Of a DNA stretch of 64,000 nucleotides, positions 23,134 to 36,426 are shown in pieces. Position numbers and translations under genes: made by a program. The notes below the pieces were generated by a model that did not search any database, was not told the DNA's origin, and was given only the letters and a program-made list of their open reading frames with translations. The stretch is taken from positions 140,683,821 to 140,747,820 of the forward strand of contig NC_068939.1 of the NCBI RefSeq assembly GCF_016801865.2, in the 5' to 3' direction. This DNA comes from Culex pipiens pallens. Its lineage: Eukaryota > Arthropoda > Insecta > Diptera > Culicidae. Position 1 is the stretch's first letter. Each line of letters begins with the position of its first letter.

Positions 23134-25289
23134 GTCGGGTCTACCCAGTCACGAAATATTCTAGCAGAGCTGGTTCTGTCAGAATCCTGCTAGAACGGTG
23201 GAACATTTCAGCTAGAGTGCTCTAAGAATATCCAGCTTTCTAAGAATTCTGCTAGAATCTTGCAAGAACGTCGTGACTGGGTAGAAGGTGACGAGCGGGA
23301 ATTCCCGGGAAAATTTTCCCGGGAAATCGACCATTTGTGGGCCTCTCGATTCCCGGAAAATTTGGCCGAGACTCCCGGGTAATTTTAAACTTATAAATAT
23401 CGAAGCAAAATTATATAAACTAATCATTAAATTATTTGAAAAATTCTAAATTTTTAAGGAACGTTGAACGTTGAATGTTCAATGTTCAAGTTCGAATAAA
23501 CCAATGCTTCTCTTATCTCCTTATTCGGAAAGTGGCTTAACACGTGAAAAATTATAATAACTATAATTGTGAGAAGCCAAAAAAATGTAGACCCCAAAAT
23601 TTACCATAACGGTGCACATCAACCAGAGCTTTTGCACCCCGATTTTTGCTACAGATATTTTAATATCTTCAAAACTACGGGAACTATCGACTCAAATTTG
23701 TATTCATCCCCTTAGTTACTATTTGCATAAAGATATACAACAAAGTTTGTCACATTTTACAATCAAATTATTTCAGGATTGGATCCGTAAGTTCAACAAT
23801 TTTAGAATAAGAAGGCAACAACTTCCTTGGTTGCTGTGTACCCTTAAAGCATACTTAGTAGTTACACCCCAGAAATGAAATGTAAAGTTTTTTGATATTA
23901 TTTTTATTTATTATTTCTAAGAGGGAAAATCTTTTTCAAAATCAGTTCAATTTTCATATTCTCTCTCGAGCATAGCAATCCTCATAATCTGTTTTTTTTT
24001 AATTCCTTAAGGTAATTTAGCTGTATCAAGATAGTTTCTTTCGTTTCACGTCAACCTTAATATTCAATTTTATTTTGATTATATTAAATATTATATAATA
24101 TTTTGTTTTTTTTTCTGATTTCTGTAAATATTTCTTCAACAAATTTTTACAGTTGACCTTAAAAAAGAAAAAAAACTATTTAACGTTTCATAGAATAATT
24201 ATGAATTAATTGTAGAAATTCATTGAAAAGAAACAAAATTACTAGGGGAAGGTGGGGCAAGACGACCATATGGGGCAAGAGGGACAATCGCTCGTACGGC
24301 CGTAATTTTTACAATTTTGGTTATTTCCAGTATGAGGAATTGTTGCTAGCAATGCAATTAGCTGATTCTTCTACCAGATAACCGCCAAAACGACGTAAAC
24401 GCCACGGGGCATAAGATTTAATGAAGTTTTTTTCAAAACCTTTGTTTTCTTATAATATTGGGAAAGTATTGGGCTCGTTTTAAGGCTCATTTTATCAAAG
24501 TGCTATTTTTCCTAGATCAGTAGTGTCCCTACCAATGCCATGCACCTATTACAAAGTATGATTTAACTTTTGGTTATTTTTGTTGAGAGCTTTCAAAAAA
24601 TCTTGTTCAGGTGGGGCAAGTGTACCATATGGATTTTTAGTATGGAAAAAATACGGATTGCTGCAACAACATATTTTATTGGGAAATAAATACATGAAAG
24701 TACTTAAAAACTGATTAACAATCGTTAAAAAAATTGTCCATACAAAAAATAGTGATATTATGAAAATTTACTATTTATCATCTAAGTAATTTTTTTTTCG
24801 TAAAAACGATAAAATTTTTAGTAAAACATTATTATTTAATCTAAAAATGGAAGAAACCTTTCAAATACATTCTAATCTGATGTAACTGAGGGATAACAGT
24901 TCAATTATTAGCAAATTAACATGTTTTTTCATGCATTGTTCCTCTTGCCCCAACGGGTTGTTCGTCTTGCCCCACTAGTTAAGTAGAACGTACGGAAAAT
25001 CAAAATTTTTAAAATCAATTTTTTACATTAAAAAACAGGATTTTTTAAAAACTTGCTTTGACAAAGTCTTAGTCAAGACCTAGAATAAGATGATTATAAA
25101 GAAATCCGACAGGTTTTTTTTACTTTTTAATGGGTTATTACGAGCATTTCCTTAGCTTGTTACACTTGCCCCACTTTCCCCTACTCTTCCTTGTAAAAAG
25201 AACTCCCGGGTCTCGGGAAATGACCAAATACAACTCTCGATTTCCGGGATATTGAAAATCTCGAGAATCGTCACCCTCTAGTCGGGTCT
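23134..25289. mobile_element. Three-level transposon nest: hAT-like MITE containing a CCCGGG element containing a GGGGCAAG MITE
   Basis: The outermost element has TIRs TACCCAGTCACGA (23142-23154) and CGTGACTGGGTA (23272-23283). It is flanked by GTCGGGTC at 23134-23141 and, after the inner insertion, at 25281-25288: an 8-bp target duplication typical of hAT elements. At its last TA a second element is inserted (23282-25280), with inverted ends GGTGACGA/TCGTCACC and subterminal CCCGGGAA blocks. This in turn holds the MITE at 24243-25183. Confidence 0.75.
24243..25183. mobile_element. TA-flanked MITE with GGGGCAAG words
   Basis: Ends TAGGGGAAGGTGGGGCAAG and CTTGCCCCACTTTCCCCTA. The word GGGGCAAG or its complement occurs at both ends and internally near 24271, 24610, 24950 and 24965. 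No open frame longer than about 60 codons. Confidence 0.82.
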
Positions 25290-26139
25290 GAACAGGGGGC
25301 GACATCTATATCTCACTACAGGCAGCTCACCCGCAGCCAACACAAGCTGTCAACTTTGACACCAAAACAAAAGGGAGCTGTCAATTACGGCGCCAGCACA
25401 AAAGAACAGCTGTTCGTTACGGAACCAATACAAAGCTACTGTGCACTGTACACAAACTGCAGGCATAAAATGAAAATAATCTAATTATTGTTTTCATGTA
25501 AAATTTTAACGCAATGTACGTTTAAAAGTAAGTTTATGTTTTTGAGGTGATTATTATCAATTTATTTGCAAAATAAACTACTTAAGTTGGGATATTAAGC
25601 ACACATCGGGCCGATGACCTCATTTAAAGTTGTACTTTTTATCACATGAAACGTTTAACTTAACTACTGTGTTATTTGACACAGTTTGCGCGCGTTATCA
25701 ATCTCAATCACCCAAGATGGCGGCCTTTAGCATCCTCCTGGTTTTTGAGGTGGTTTTTCTCAATTTATTTTTGATTTGATCTGATTTGATGTTTTAACCA
25801 ACAGGGCTACAAGGATGACCTATGTAAGTTGATTTTTCTCAATTTATGTGCAAAATAAACTACTATAGTTGGGATCCTTAAGAACACATCTGTCCGATAA
25901 CTTCATTTAAAGTTGTACTTTTATCACATGAAACATTTAACTGAAGAGCTGTGTATTTTGACTTTTACTACGGTAAATCAGAATTTATGTTATGAAAAAA
26001 AAATAATAAAAAAAAATTTTTTACTGTGCGCATTTTCACTTTGTTACTTTTTCAGTCTAAATCGAGGTAAAATTTCATCATAAAAGCTGTTATATTCAAC
26101 CTTTTAAAATTACACCTTCCAAATTTACACAATTTTTTC
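25290..26139. repeat. Partly duplicated non-coding segment
   Basis: 25550-25680 and 25829-25963 are direct copies (GCAAAATAAACTACT, then CATTTAAAGTTGTACTTTT, then ATCACATGAAAC), about 280 bases apart. Before them, 25300-25440 contains three spaced, diverged CAACACAAGCTGTCAA-like units. Nothing coding. Confidence 0.5.
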
Positions 26140-26395
26140 TTGTGTGGAGATTTTCAGAAAAGTGAAAATTTGACCATTTTCCGGGCAAATTTAACCGGAT
26201 TTTTTTCTGTGGGGTTGTTAAGCATGCCAAACTGAACCAAAAAACGCGTTCAGTTGAATATATTTTTTTTGAAAAAATATTTGTGTTCTAAAAGCGTATT
26301 TCGGTTCAGTTTGGCATGCTTATCAACTCTACAAAAAAAATCCGGTAAAATTTCCCTGTAAGATGGTCAATTTTTCACTTTTCTGCAAATCGCCA
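26140..26395. mobile_element. Foldback element with about 120-bp arms
   Basis: TTAAGCATGCCAAACTGAACC on the left is inverted as GGTTCAGTTTGGCATGCTTA on the right. The arms extend outward through CCGGATTTTT/AAAAATCCGG and GAAAAGTGAAAA/TTTTCACTTTTC. Could form a long snap-back RNA. Non-coding. Confidence 0.7.
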
Positions 26396-27168
26396 TATAA
26401 AATCCGGATATCGTGCTAACTAACTATTTTGACAGCTGGAAAACCCGCCTTACCTTACTAATCTACATACCTTGGCCATTTGCATCCCCCTGGGTCTGAA
26501 CTAGAGATCTATTTAGGGTCTATAGTCTGAACGCCACGAAAAAGCCGTGTAGAGGGATGCCGTTTTCATCAAGGGCAGTGTCTGTATAATTTTGGTAAAA
26601 AGTCTGCAGGTAGTCTGTTTTTTTTTTACTCATCACTTATTTTTATTAGGACCTCTTATTTGTTGCGATCACGTTAGGGGAGATCCATAAACCATGTGGA
26701 CACTTTAGGGGGGTTGGAATCACTCTATAAATGGGAGAAGGCACCAACCACAAAAGGTGGATTAAGTAACGTTTTTTTTTCGATTTTGCATTTTCGTATT
26801 TTTTAATTTGGATGAAAATTTGTCCATTCTCAACGTCAATAGTGGTCATTTTGCATCATTCGTTTTTTCCTATTATATACGAAATTTTGTATCCTCAGAA
26901 TAATTTTAGACATTTCAGAAAATAATAGTTAAATGGAAAAAAATGATTGTTGATCTTGTCTTCCTTCCGGATCGAATGCAACAAGAATCATCTTAATCAA
27001 TTGAGTTTTTGCCGAGATACAGTCGGTTGAAGTTTCTTTTCCAACTTGTTTGGCCTCCTTGGTGATTTGCGTAAGTTTTGACCCCGTTAGCCCTGCAGAT
27101 GTTAAATAAGAATTTTAACATTAGAATGCATGGAAAAAGTTTCATCCAATTCAACTAGTGCAGTCCAG
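26396..27168. other. No gene; fragment of the repeat of 33 kb at 26741
   Basis: GAAGGCACCAACCAC...GGTGGATTAAGTAACG (26739-26774) is the 3' terminus of the minisatellite-bearing repeat. The rest shows no feature. Confidence 0.4.
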
Positions 27169-27552
27169 ACTCGATTATCCGAAGGCAACATTTCACTTCG
27201 AATAATCAAAATTTCGGATAATTGAACCACGAAAATATTGTTTTATAGTTGTCTTATTTTTTTATTGTTGGTCATAAGTATGACCTCTTAACTACTCTAA
27301 GGTGATTCATTATTTTTATGGCCAAGATGGCTGCCAAAATGGCGGTGATGAAATATTGAAAAAAAAAAAGTATTTTAGAAATTAATTCGCAATCAACCAT
27401 TCAAATTTGATTGTAAAATGTTTAAAAAAATACGAAAAAAAATTGTTCGTGATTTGATTACCCAAAGTTCCATACAAACCTTCGGATAATCGAACTTCGG
27501 ATAATCGAAACTTCGGATAATTGAGACTTCGGATAATCCATTCTGGACCGTA
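27169..27552. mobile_element. MITE with CTTCGGATAATCGA words (copy 2)
   Basis: Left end GCAGTCCAGACTCGATTATC followed by CGAAG; right end ACTTCGGATAATCCATTCTG followed by GACCGTA. TTCGGATAATYGA occurs four times in a row at 27481-27540. Same orientation as 2010-2405. Confidence 0.75.
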
Positions 27553-27620
27553 CAAAGAAAAATTACATAGACAATTACTCAAAATATAATAACTAATAAT
27601 AATGATGATGAAACATCAGT

Positions 27621-28556
27621 TACCGTAAAACGGGGTGACTTTGATAGCCGGGGTGACTTTGATAGAATTGAGATTTTTCCGCAAAATAAAGAATACAAAT
27701 TAAATACGTACGGAATGGTTAAGAATCCTACTTACCGTGGTAGAGAAGGGCTCAAAGTACCTCAAGAAGAACTTTTCATAACATTTTGAAAAGTTTAAAA
27801 AATTATTTAACTATTATTAAGAAAATGTTGATGAAAGGCATTATTTCAAAATTCTCAAAGTGTCATGATTTTCTCAATGAACATGATATCAAATCGGAAA
27901 ATGGAATGCATTTTCGGATTCTCAAGACAATTTTCCACTAGGAGAAGATAAAATAAGAATGTAAATATTAAATAATATGTGTTTTTGAAACAAAATTCGA
28001 AAAAATCTCTGAATTTATAGGCAATTACAGTTGAACAAATTTCATATAAAATGTGAAAACTTGTGATTCGTGCTTCGAATTCAGTTAAAAATGCAATATT
28101 AATCGATAATTTCATAAACAAAACTAGTATTAACGAATAGCATCCAAAATTCCGACTTTTTTAAACTTTTACCCAAAATTTTTATATATTTTGTTAAAAG
28201 ACATATAAACTTAGTTAACTAAATATAAACATTGATTTTTTTCTTAAAAACTATATCAGCAACCTTAGTGATGGTACATTTAACGTAAAAATAAAGTTTG
28301 AACACCATTCATCTGATTTAAACAAGAAAAACTATGACTTTGATAGTCACCCCGGAATTTCAAATAAGAATTTTTAACGTAACTATTTTTCTAAACATTA
28401 TAGAAAAAAACTTTTTTTTCAAATATAGTGCATGGACTTTGTGTGGCCAGCCCAAGTACATGTTTTAAAAATAATAATCTTGAGAAAAACCTAACCAGTT
28501 GGAAAATATTCGAAAAATAAATTGAAATCCTATCAAAGTCACCCCGGTTTACGGTA
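27621..28556. mobile_element. TA-flanked MITE with GGGGTGACTTTGATAG words
   Basis: Starts TACCGTAAAACGGGGTGACTT, with the 16-base word given twice in tandem. Ends CTATCAAAGTCACCCCGG followed by TTTACGGTA. Another inverted copy is at 28334-28355. No coding capacity. A smaller relative with the same TACCGTAA...TTTACGGTA ends but a different word lies at 63187-63392. Confidence 0.82.
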
Positions 28557-31211
28557 TTCTGATTTAACAAATCAACAAAGTATTACAAAATTTCTCGGAT
28601 AATGCTTGCTTCTGATACAAACAATCGAACCTCACATCACCACTGTTAAAATAAACAAGTTAAACACATGAGTCAAGCAACGCTAAAAAACGTTAATAAA
28701 ATGTAAAAATAAAATTCTTCTTCTTCTGCTGCTTACTTGTGGTTGCCCTTTCGTAACAACTCGGCGGCCAGTAGGTTAACGATATACGGCACTTATTCAA
28801 CATTTTTCCAAAAAAAAACAAAAAAGGTATCCCCATATGACCCCCAGACCCATCCCCGTCGGCAAAGTGGTATCATTTGTTAGACGCATTTTTCTTTTAG
28901 AGAGGTGCTCCTAGATAAAGAGAGTGACCAAGTGGAGTTTACTGCGCACAAATTTAAACAAGTAATAAAATTTGAAATAATCACACCACAAAGTCCGCGC
29001 GTCAGCGCTCAAATTGTGTAACTTGCGGCCGATGTGCCTCCTTGGCTAACGTTCCTCCATTAATAAGTAATGAGGAAACTGAATTTAATTTGACTTTTTG
29101 CTGCTGCTGCTTCTGCCTTGGTAGACCCTTTCCGCGGTAAACTCCGTTGGAATTCCACTGGTAACCTACTGAACCAGAGTCGGTGCGGGATTGATGGGCA
29201 AACGAACGAACGGGCTCCGCAGAGGTAGGAGCTGCAACAACCACAAGAACTTGCGAAGAAGTTGCTTCATGGGCCGTTTACGATAATCGTTACGAGGCCG
29301 TAATGGGAAGCCCGACTTGGAGGTGATGATGAAGATCGAGCCCGCAACGCTACTGGGCGATTCTTGAGTTGGTCTCGCTGCAAGAACCGATCCGATGCCA
29401 AAAAGGGAAACCGCTTCCAAGATACGGTGTGATAATTACGGTGCAAATCGAATCGAGTCAGAGCGGGTTAGTGTGAAATGTAGGGCAACCTGGAATTGGT
29501 TCTACCTCGTTGCTATTAGAACTTGTTATTGGGTTGAGGTTTTGTATTATTTTATATACCTCGATTCTTCTGACTCCCAAACGATTACAAAGTTTGAGAA
29601 AACTTGCAGACTATGGTTCCGACCTAAATTTATTGATGCTCGATTATTTTTATTTCTTTTGTTGAACAAAGGTTAAAAATGAAGCACGTAAAACTCGCCA
29701 CTAAAACTGCGATTAGCAGGTGCAAATCGCCAACCATCAACGAATGGACGCCTCCGAATTGAGCAGCAGACACCATGAGCAGAAGAAATATTGATGATGA
29801 ATTTTTAAAATGTAGGTTAGCTCTCAGCCCAACGCCATTAAGAGGAGCGCCATCGTGAGTCAGTTGACCAGCCGAACATAAATCAGTCAGTGACTTGCTC
29901 ACCCCGTAGTTAGTATTCGATTCCGTTAGTAGAGCTGATGTGATGTTCACCTTAAGCTGCCCTCCCAAGATTGGCTGAGAGCAACGAAAGTGGTTGCCAA
30001 TGAGTTATTATCTTGTTTTTTTGGCATAATAATGAGACGCTGTAAAAGATTACCAACCTAACCTCACTTTCAATTTGTTGAATGAAACTAAAACATAGTG
30101 TTTATCACTTGTCTAGCACGGCAAAACATCGACAAAGCATTAGAGGTTGAGCATTGAGTTATGACGAAGGAGGTTTAACTTCACCCGTTTGCCAATGAAT
30201 AGAGTGAGGAGCTGATGGTAATTTTTGTGCAGCATGTTATAAACAAATTGCTACATTATCATAAAAAGTTTCTACCAAACAATTTTCTTTAAATCAAAGT
30301 TTATATTTATGGATTTATGAATATTATTGCTAAATCTAAAATCTTCGCAAAAATAGCTACACCTTTCAAGAAAAATATCCTGCTCGATCCCCGAATGTTA
30401 ACAGCAACACTGGCCTGAGCAGAATAGACTGTTATTTACTTATCGAAATTTTTATAGTTTGTGAATGATTTGAATGCTAATCGTGAAAACAAAAATCATA
30501 GAATACTGAATGCTATGCTGAAAACACGCTTTCAGTATGAAATAAATTAGAAAATCAAAAGATGCGCTTGTGAGAATTCATTGAAGTTTTGACTATCTAT
30601 TTCTGCATTTTAAGAAGCCAGGCGCAAAAAAAAAAAATTAATGCATTTTTTTTATAAAATCAACTGCTGCCAGAGGTATTGGAAAGCACCACATTATGAA
30701 ATCCCAACAAGGAAAATAGAAGTAAAGTGCTTTCAGAAGCGAAAAACCAGTTTCGCATCGAACTTGAACGTCACTGTTGATGGGTTTTTTTTTTGCAACT
30801 TGTTGATGGTTTACCTTCGTTCGATTATGGTGCCAATCTGTCGATCAGTTATTTTCTTTTCGTAACTTAAGGAATGTATTGCAATAACACCAGCACACAG
30901 TGGTCGAGATTGCAAAATTAAAAGAAAATTTCAAACATACTAAGAATCTTATTCTACCTCTAACTCTGAATATATTTTTGAATTTAAAACTATTGTTGTC
31001 TAAAGAATAAGACAAAAAACCCTTTTAACAATATTTACATAATCGTAGTTAACTGTTAAAACATTTCATAATTTACTGAAAACTACTTCATGAGTTACTT
31101 TGAACACTTCTTTACTAAGCTTGGTTTAGTTTCAAACCATTCCTAGTTCTTTTATTTCGTATTTTTTATTTATTTAGCATAAAAAAAAAATTCCATCAAT
31201 GTCACCCGAGT
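28557..31211. other. Longest apparently single-copy stretch; no gene recognised
   Basis: 28980-29480 and 29690-30010 have mixed composition and frames on both strands (longest 112 codons, 29630-29968, minus), but no domain, splice pair or signal sequence. 30010-31190 is AT-rich. It may hold regulatory DNA of the plus-strand gene. Confidence 0.35.
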
Positions 31212-32485
31212 TAGGGTACGTTATCCATTAGTGGACCCCTTTCCTATAGTGGACCCTCTGAAGGATTTTTGATGAAAACTTCAATAAAATGACAATTTCA
31301 AGCGTGTTGTTGCCTACAAATCTTTTGTTTGGCATGTTCAGCATCATTTAAATCAATGTTGACTGATATTGAATTGTCCTTTTTACCAAAATAAGTGTTT
31401 TGAGTTCGGCATCTGAAATCAGCCATGGCCACTAACATTTTCACAACAAAACTGCATTTATATTTTATGATTGAACTAGCTATCCAACAATTTTTTGACT
31501 GATTATTTAACTTCAGCAAGTCGAAATAATGTAATTTTAAGGAACTTTACTAAAATAACTAAAACTTTTCCAAAAGTGGACCCCTGTTAATTAAACCTTC
31601 AAAAATGAAGAAAACTGTGCATTTAAGCAAAAGTTTCTCTTAAACATACAATAAATGCTTGTTGTTATCAACCTAAACGCATATTTTTTTTTCAATTATG
31701 AGTATAAATATAGCTGTTTCATGTTAAAAGTACCAAAAATGCTGAAGCCGTAAAAAAATATAATTGATAAAAACTATAGTCAATTGTACTTAACTGAAGC
31801 ATCATAATTGCAATTTGCAATGATATTTTATAATAATAAATCAAGAACAAAACATTTTTTTTAAATAAACATGCGTGATTTTATCCGCAACTGTAAACAA
31901 ATCTATTGTTAAGTTTCGGTCAACCATTCATGTAATTAATATGAAAAAATGTTCACCAAAATTTCTTTTTTTTAATTATTTTTATGTTTACCGTGATTTT
32001 TGAAACGTTTTCTCTGATTTTTTTCGGAAATAAATGTGTTAAAATGTCTGTTAGATTTTTGTTGTTGTTTAAAGCCAATTTTGCTAACAAAACATATTTG
32101 TTTATGATGAAAAGTGAGCAAAATCCATCTTTTATTCATTATATCTATCATTAGACCTACACCATGCATCAAAACATCGAATATCGGTTAAATTTGGTAT
32201 AAAAATAACAGTTTGCCTATGGTAGACCCGGGTCCACAATCGGATTATGGACCGGGTCCACTATAGGAAAAGGGGGTCCATAACAGGAATTTTTTTTTTT
32301 CAAATGGCTATTTTTCTGCTCTAAAACAAATAAACTGATGAAACAAATAGTCAAAATTGTTCAAAAGACTTCAGTTTTCATTGTTTTGTACAAAGGGTTA
32401 TGAAAAAGTGCTTAAAATATTGAAAAATTTCTGAAAAATGTGCTTCGGCTCTACTAGGGGGTCCACTAATGGTTAAAATACCCTA
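31212..32485. mobile_element. TA-flanked MITE with GTGGACCC words
   Basis: Ends TAGGGTACGTTATCCATTAG and CTAATGGTTAAAATACCCTA. GTGGACCC or GGGTCCAC recurs at 31229, 31251, 31577, 32229, 32255, 32274 (variant GGGTCCAT) and 32458. The interior is AT-rich without a transposase. Confidence 0.8.
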
Positions 32486-32831
32486 TCAATCGCAATCTAT
32501 TTTACGGTACTTCAAAAATTGTGTAAACAAATTTTCTGCAATAAAATTACAGACTTTTTCTGGCACATAATCCTTTATTTTTATTCACTTTACAGATTAC
32601 CAAAAACATGACCAAAATTAAAATTTTTACGTCCCAAATAAATATTCAAAGCTTCAATCTTCTGCAAAGTTGATTGAACTTTCTGTTTTCTGTTCAAAAC
32701 ATATTACTGAGTTTTACAGGCAAACACATTGAAAAATTGAGATTTTTTAAAAAAGTAACATTTTCGCAAAAAAAAGTTAAATTACGATAACTCGCAAAGG
32801 ATGCATGCAAACTTACATTGAGCAAATTAAC

Positions 32832-35192
32832 TTTTTGCAATTCCGTCGTGAAACTACTTTCTTTTCCTGTCATTCTTGAACGACAAAATAGCCTACTTTT
32901 CTGTACCAAAAATAACAGAATCGAATAGCAACACTTTTCAAAATAAATGCTGAAAAGTTCCACTTTTCAGCACTCAAATGGGTGCTAAAAAGTTGAACTT
33001 TTCAGCACTTGTTTTGAAAAGTAACACTTTTCAACATTTTTGCCTTCCTCACTGAGGTAAGGCTATAATCCTGCTCTAAAATTGAACTTTTTATTCAAAG
33101 CTCGAAAACCCACCTTGATGTATACATATCGACTCAGAATCAAAAACTGAACAAATGTCTGTGTGTATGTGTGTGTGTATGTGTGTGTGTATGTGTGTGT
33201 GTATGTGACCAATAATGTCACGCAGTTTTCTCAGCATTGGCTGAACCGATTTTGACCAAACCAGTCGCATTCGACTTGGTTTAGGGTCCCATACGGTGCT
33301 ATTGAATTGTTTGAAGTTTCGATAAGTAGTTCAAAAGTTATGTATAAAAATGTGTTTTTGCATTTTTTCGGAAGTTGAATAAATGGCAGTAAACTGAACC
33401 AAACATCATCATGTTATACATCGTTAGTTAGGTAATTGAAAGACCTTTCCAACGAGTCCAAAACATCGATAATCTGGCAACGCTGTCTTGAGTTATAACC
33501 ACTTAAGTGATAATTATGTACTTTTTCGTAGCCGGATCTCACTTAAATGTATGTAAACAATGTCCGGATCCATCATCCGACCAATCGTTGGTTAGGTATT
33601 CAAAAACCCTTTCCAACGAGTCTAAAACATTGACGATCTGGCAACCCTGTCTCGAGTTCTGACCACTTAAGTGATATTTATGTACTTTTTTTGTAGACAG
33701 ATCTCACTTAAATGTATGTAAACTATGTCCGGATCCATCATCCGACCCATCGTTGGTAAGGTAATCGAAAGACTTTTCCAACGAGTCTAAAACATTGAAG
33801 ATCTGGCAACCCTGTCTCGAGTTCTGACCACTTAAGTGATATTTATGTACTTTTATGGAGCCGGATCTCACTTAAATGTATGTAAACAATGTCCGGATCC
33901 ATCATCCGACCCATTGTTGGTTAGGTAATTGAAAAACCTTTCCAACGAGTCTAAAACATTGAAGATCTGGCAACCCTGTCTTGAGTTATAACCACTTAAG
34001 TGATATTTATGTACTTTTTTGTAGCCGGATCTCACTTAAATGTATGTAAACAATGTCCGGATGCATCATTCGACCCATCGTTGATTAGGTAATTGAAAAC
34101 CCTTTCCAACGAGTCTAAAACATTGACGATCTGGCAACCCTGTCTCAAGCTATGACCACTTAAGTGACATTAATGTACTTTTTTGTAACCGGATCTCACT
34201 TAAATGTATGTACACTATGTCCGGATGCATCATTCGACCCATCGTTGGTTAGGTAATTGAAAACCCTTTCCAACGAGTCTAAAACATTGACGATCTGGCA
34301 ACCCTGTCTCGAGTTCTGACAACTTAAGTGATATTTATGTACTTTTTTTGTAGCTGGATCTCACTTAAATGTATGCAAATTATGTCCGGATCCATCATCC
34401 GAACCATCGTTGGTAAGGTAATCGAAAGACCTTTCCAACGAGTCTAAAACATTGAAGATCTGGCAACCCTGTCTCAAGCTATGACCACTTAAGTGACATT
34501 AATGTACTTTTTGTAGCCGGATCTCACTTAAATTTATGTAAACAATGTCCGAACCCATTATCCGACCCATCGTTGATTAGTTAATCGAAAGAAATTTCCA
34601 ACGAGTCTAAAACATCGATAATCTGGTATCCCTGTCTTGAGTTATAACCACTTAAGTGATATTTATGTACTTTTTTGTAGCCGGATCTCACTTAAATGTA
34701 TGCAAACTATGTCCGGATCCATCATCCGACCCATCGTTGGTAAGATAATCGAAAGACCTTTCCAACGAGTCTAAAACATTGAAGATCTGGCAACCCTGTC
34801 TCAAGCTATGACCACTTAAGATGCCACTTATGAGCCCTTGAGTGATATGTGTGTTTTGTGTATTCCGGAACTTAACGAAATCAGACGAAATTTGTGTCCA
34901 AACCCATCATATCACATATCGCCCATTGTTGGAAAAGAGTGAGGAAGGCACCAACCACATAGGTGGATTAAGTTAGTTTTTTGATTTATTGATAAAATAC
35001 ATGAAAATTTTACACAAAATTTCACTCAGTGTGTGTTTTTTGGAATTGCAAAAAATGTTGTATGGAACTCGTTGCAAAACTTGATTTTTTCAGCACTCTT
35101 CGTATTTATCCAACTTTGTAAACCTCGTTGGATAAATGTACGACTCGTGCTGAAAAAATTCTCTTTTTGCAACTTGTTGCATTAACTACTAT
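32832..35192 (+). repeat. 430-bp hairpin repeat, copy 3, split by insertion
   Basis: 32832-33041 and 34976-35192 are the left and right halves of the repeat described at 9884. The join falls in the T run of CAACATTTTTTTGATTTA. AT-rich unannotated DNA (32486-32831) precedes it. Confidence 0.8.
33042..34975 (+). mobile_element. Minisatellite-bearing repeat element (164-bp units)
   Basis: Starts GCCTTCCTCACTGAGGTAAG and ends GAGGAAGGCACCAACCAC followed by a GGTGGATTAAG end. After a (GTGTGTAT)n tract (33158-33207), a unit of about 164 bp is repeated about eight times; its GTCCGGATCC site sits at 33562, 33727, 33891, 34055, 34219, 34384, 34547 and 34711. Each unit carries ACCACTTAAGTGA and CCGGATCTCACTTAAAT. 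Related units occur on the other strand at 52.4-53.7 kb. No open frame spans units. Confidence 0.8.
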
Positions 35193-35762
35193 TGCAGGGT
35201 AAATTTTTAATTAAAAAAAGTTTTCAATGTAAAAAAAATCATATTCCATATTGCAAAAACAAACATATTGCATTATTGCATATAAAATAGGATAATTTAA
35301 AGGCACGGGGTCTTCTTCAGGGGGGTAGTATTTTTTGAGAAATAGCAAGAAAATTGTCATGTACATATGAAAGTGTGGAACATCCCCATTCATTTCCAGG
35401 GCGAACGAAAATCTTTGGTCGGGAAAAATTAAAGTTATACTTATTTGAAGTTTTTGACCTTTTTTCCTATGAGGCGAAATTTCGTCTATTTCAATTAAGG
35501 ATTGTTATAAATCTACATGGACATGATTTATCCTTCAGATCATATCATTTCTTATTGGAAATGATGCAAGGAACATTTTTCCTGAAGCATGCAAAGTGAT
35601 TGCAAATAAGGGAAAAATTTATAAAGGTTTTATTGGAAATTTGGGATATTTTCAGATAAAATTGCACACTCTTCCCAACAACCGCAATGTTTTTGATATT
35701 GAAATAATTATTTTGATGAATTCGCTTTGGAAAATGTTTCTGGCCCGATTGGGTATACAAAT

Positions 35763-36420
35763 TACTACATAAAAGTATAACTGTTTTGGTTTATGCTCAA
35801 CTGTAAGTAACTTTTATTAAATTTGAATTTCAACCGAATCAACATATTTTTGTGTGTTTTGGTTATAAAATGTACCGTTTTCATTAGATTTTCACATTTG
35901 TATTTGTCTAATTAAAACTCACAGGAGATCTCGTACTTATTTTGAGATCAGGTGACAATATTGTAATTAAAAAGATCAATTATATGTGTTTTTTAGTAAA
36001 ACAATTTATTTGTTGTGTTTTTCATTGTTTCAAATTTGGATGCCAGACTTGTTTAGTATGTTAAGCTCCATTATTTGAGTTTTACTTTAAATACATTTAA
36101 ACTTTTTACTGATTTTAAAGCAATATTTATGTTATTACTAATAATTGCAAGTTCAACTCTGTAGTTTCAACACAAATAATAAAGCCCAAATGGATATACA
36201 AATTAACTAAGGCATAGAAATAGAATCTCTGTGATTGTATTTAAACTGCAGATCTCAATTAGATAAGAAATATCATGTGCACCATGTACTCAAAAAAAAA
36301 TTAAACGGTACATTTTATAACCAAAACACAAAAAAAATGATGATTCGGTTGAAATCCAAAATTCATAAAAGTGACTTACAGTTGAGCATAAACCCAACCA
36401 ATTTCACTTTTCTGTAGTGA
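35763..36420. mobile_element. Inner foldback element
   Basis: ACTACATAAAAGTATAACTG, TTTATGCTCAACTGTAAGT and GTTATAAAATGTACCGTTT on the left are matched in reverse by AAACGGTACATTTTATAAC, ACTTACAGTTGAGCATAAA and ACTTTTCTGTAGT on the right, giving arms of about 130 bp around a 400-bp AT-rich centre. Confidence 0.7.
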
Positions 36421-36426
36421 TTTATA

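Noticed and set aside
33158..33207. CRISPR-like or telomeric tandem (GTGTGTAT)n
   Set aside because: A simple microsatellite inside an interspersed eukaryotic repeat.
35354..35760. Small proteins at 35.4-35.8 kb and 37.4-37.9 kb that look alike
   Set aside because: Their similarity arises from the inverted arms of the foldback element, not from gene duplication.
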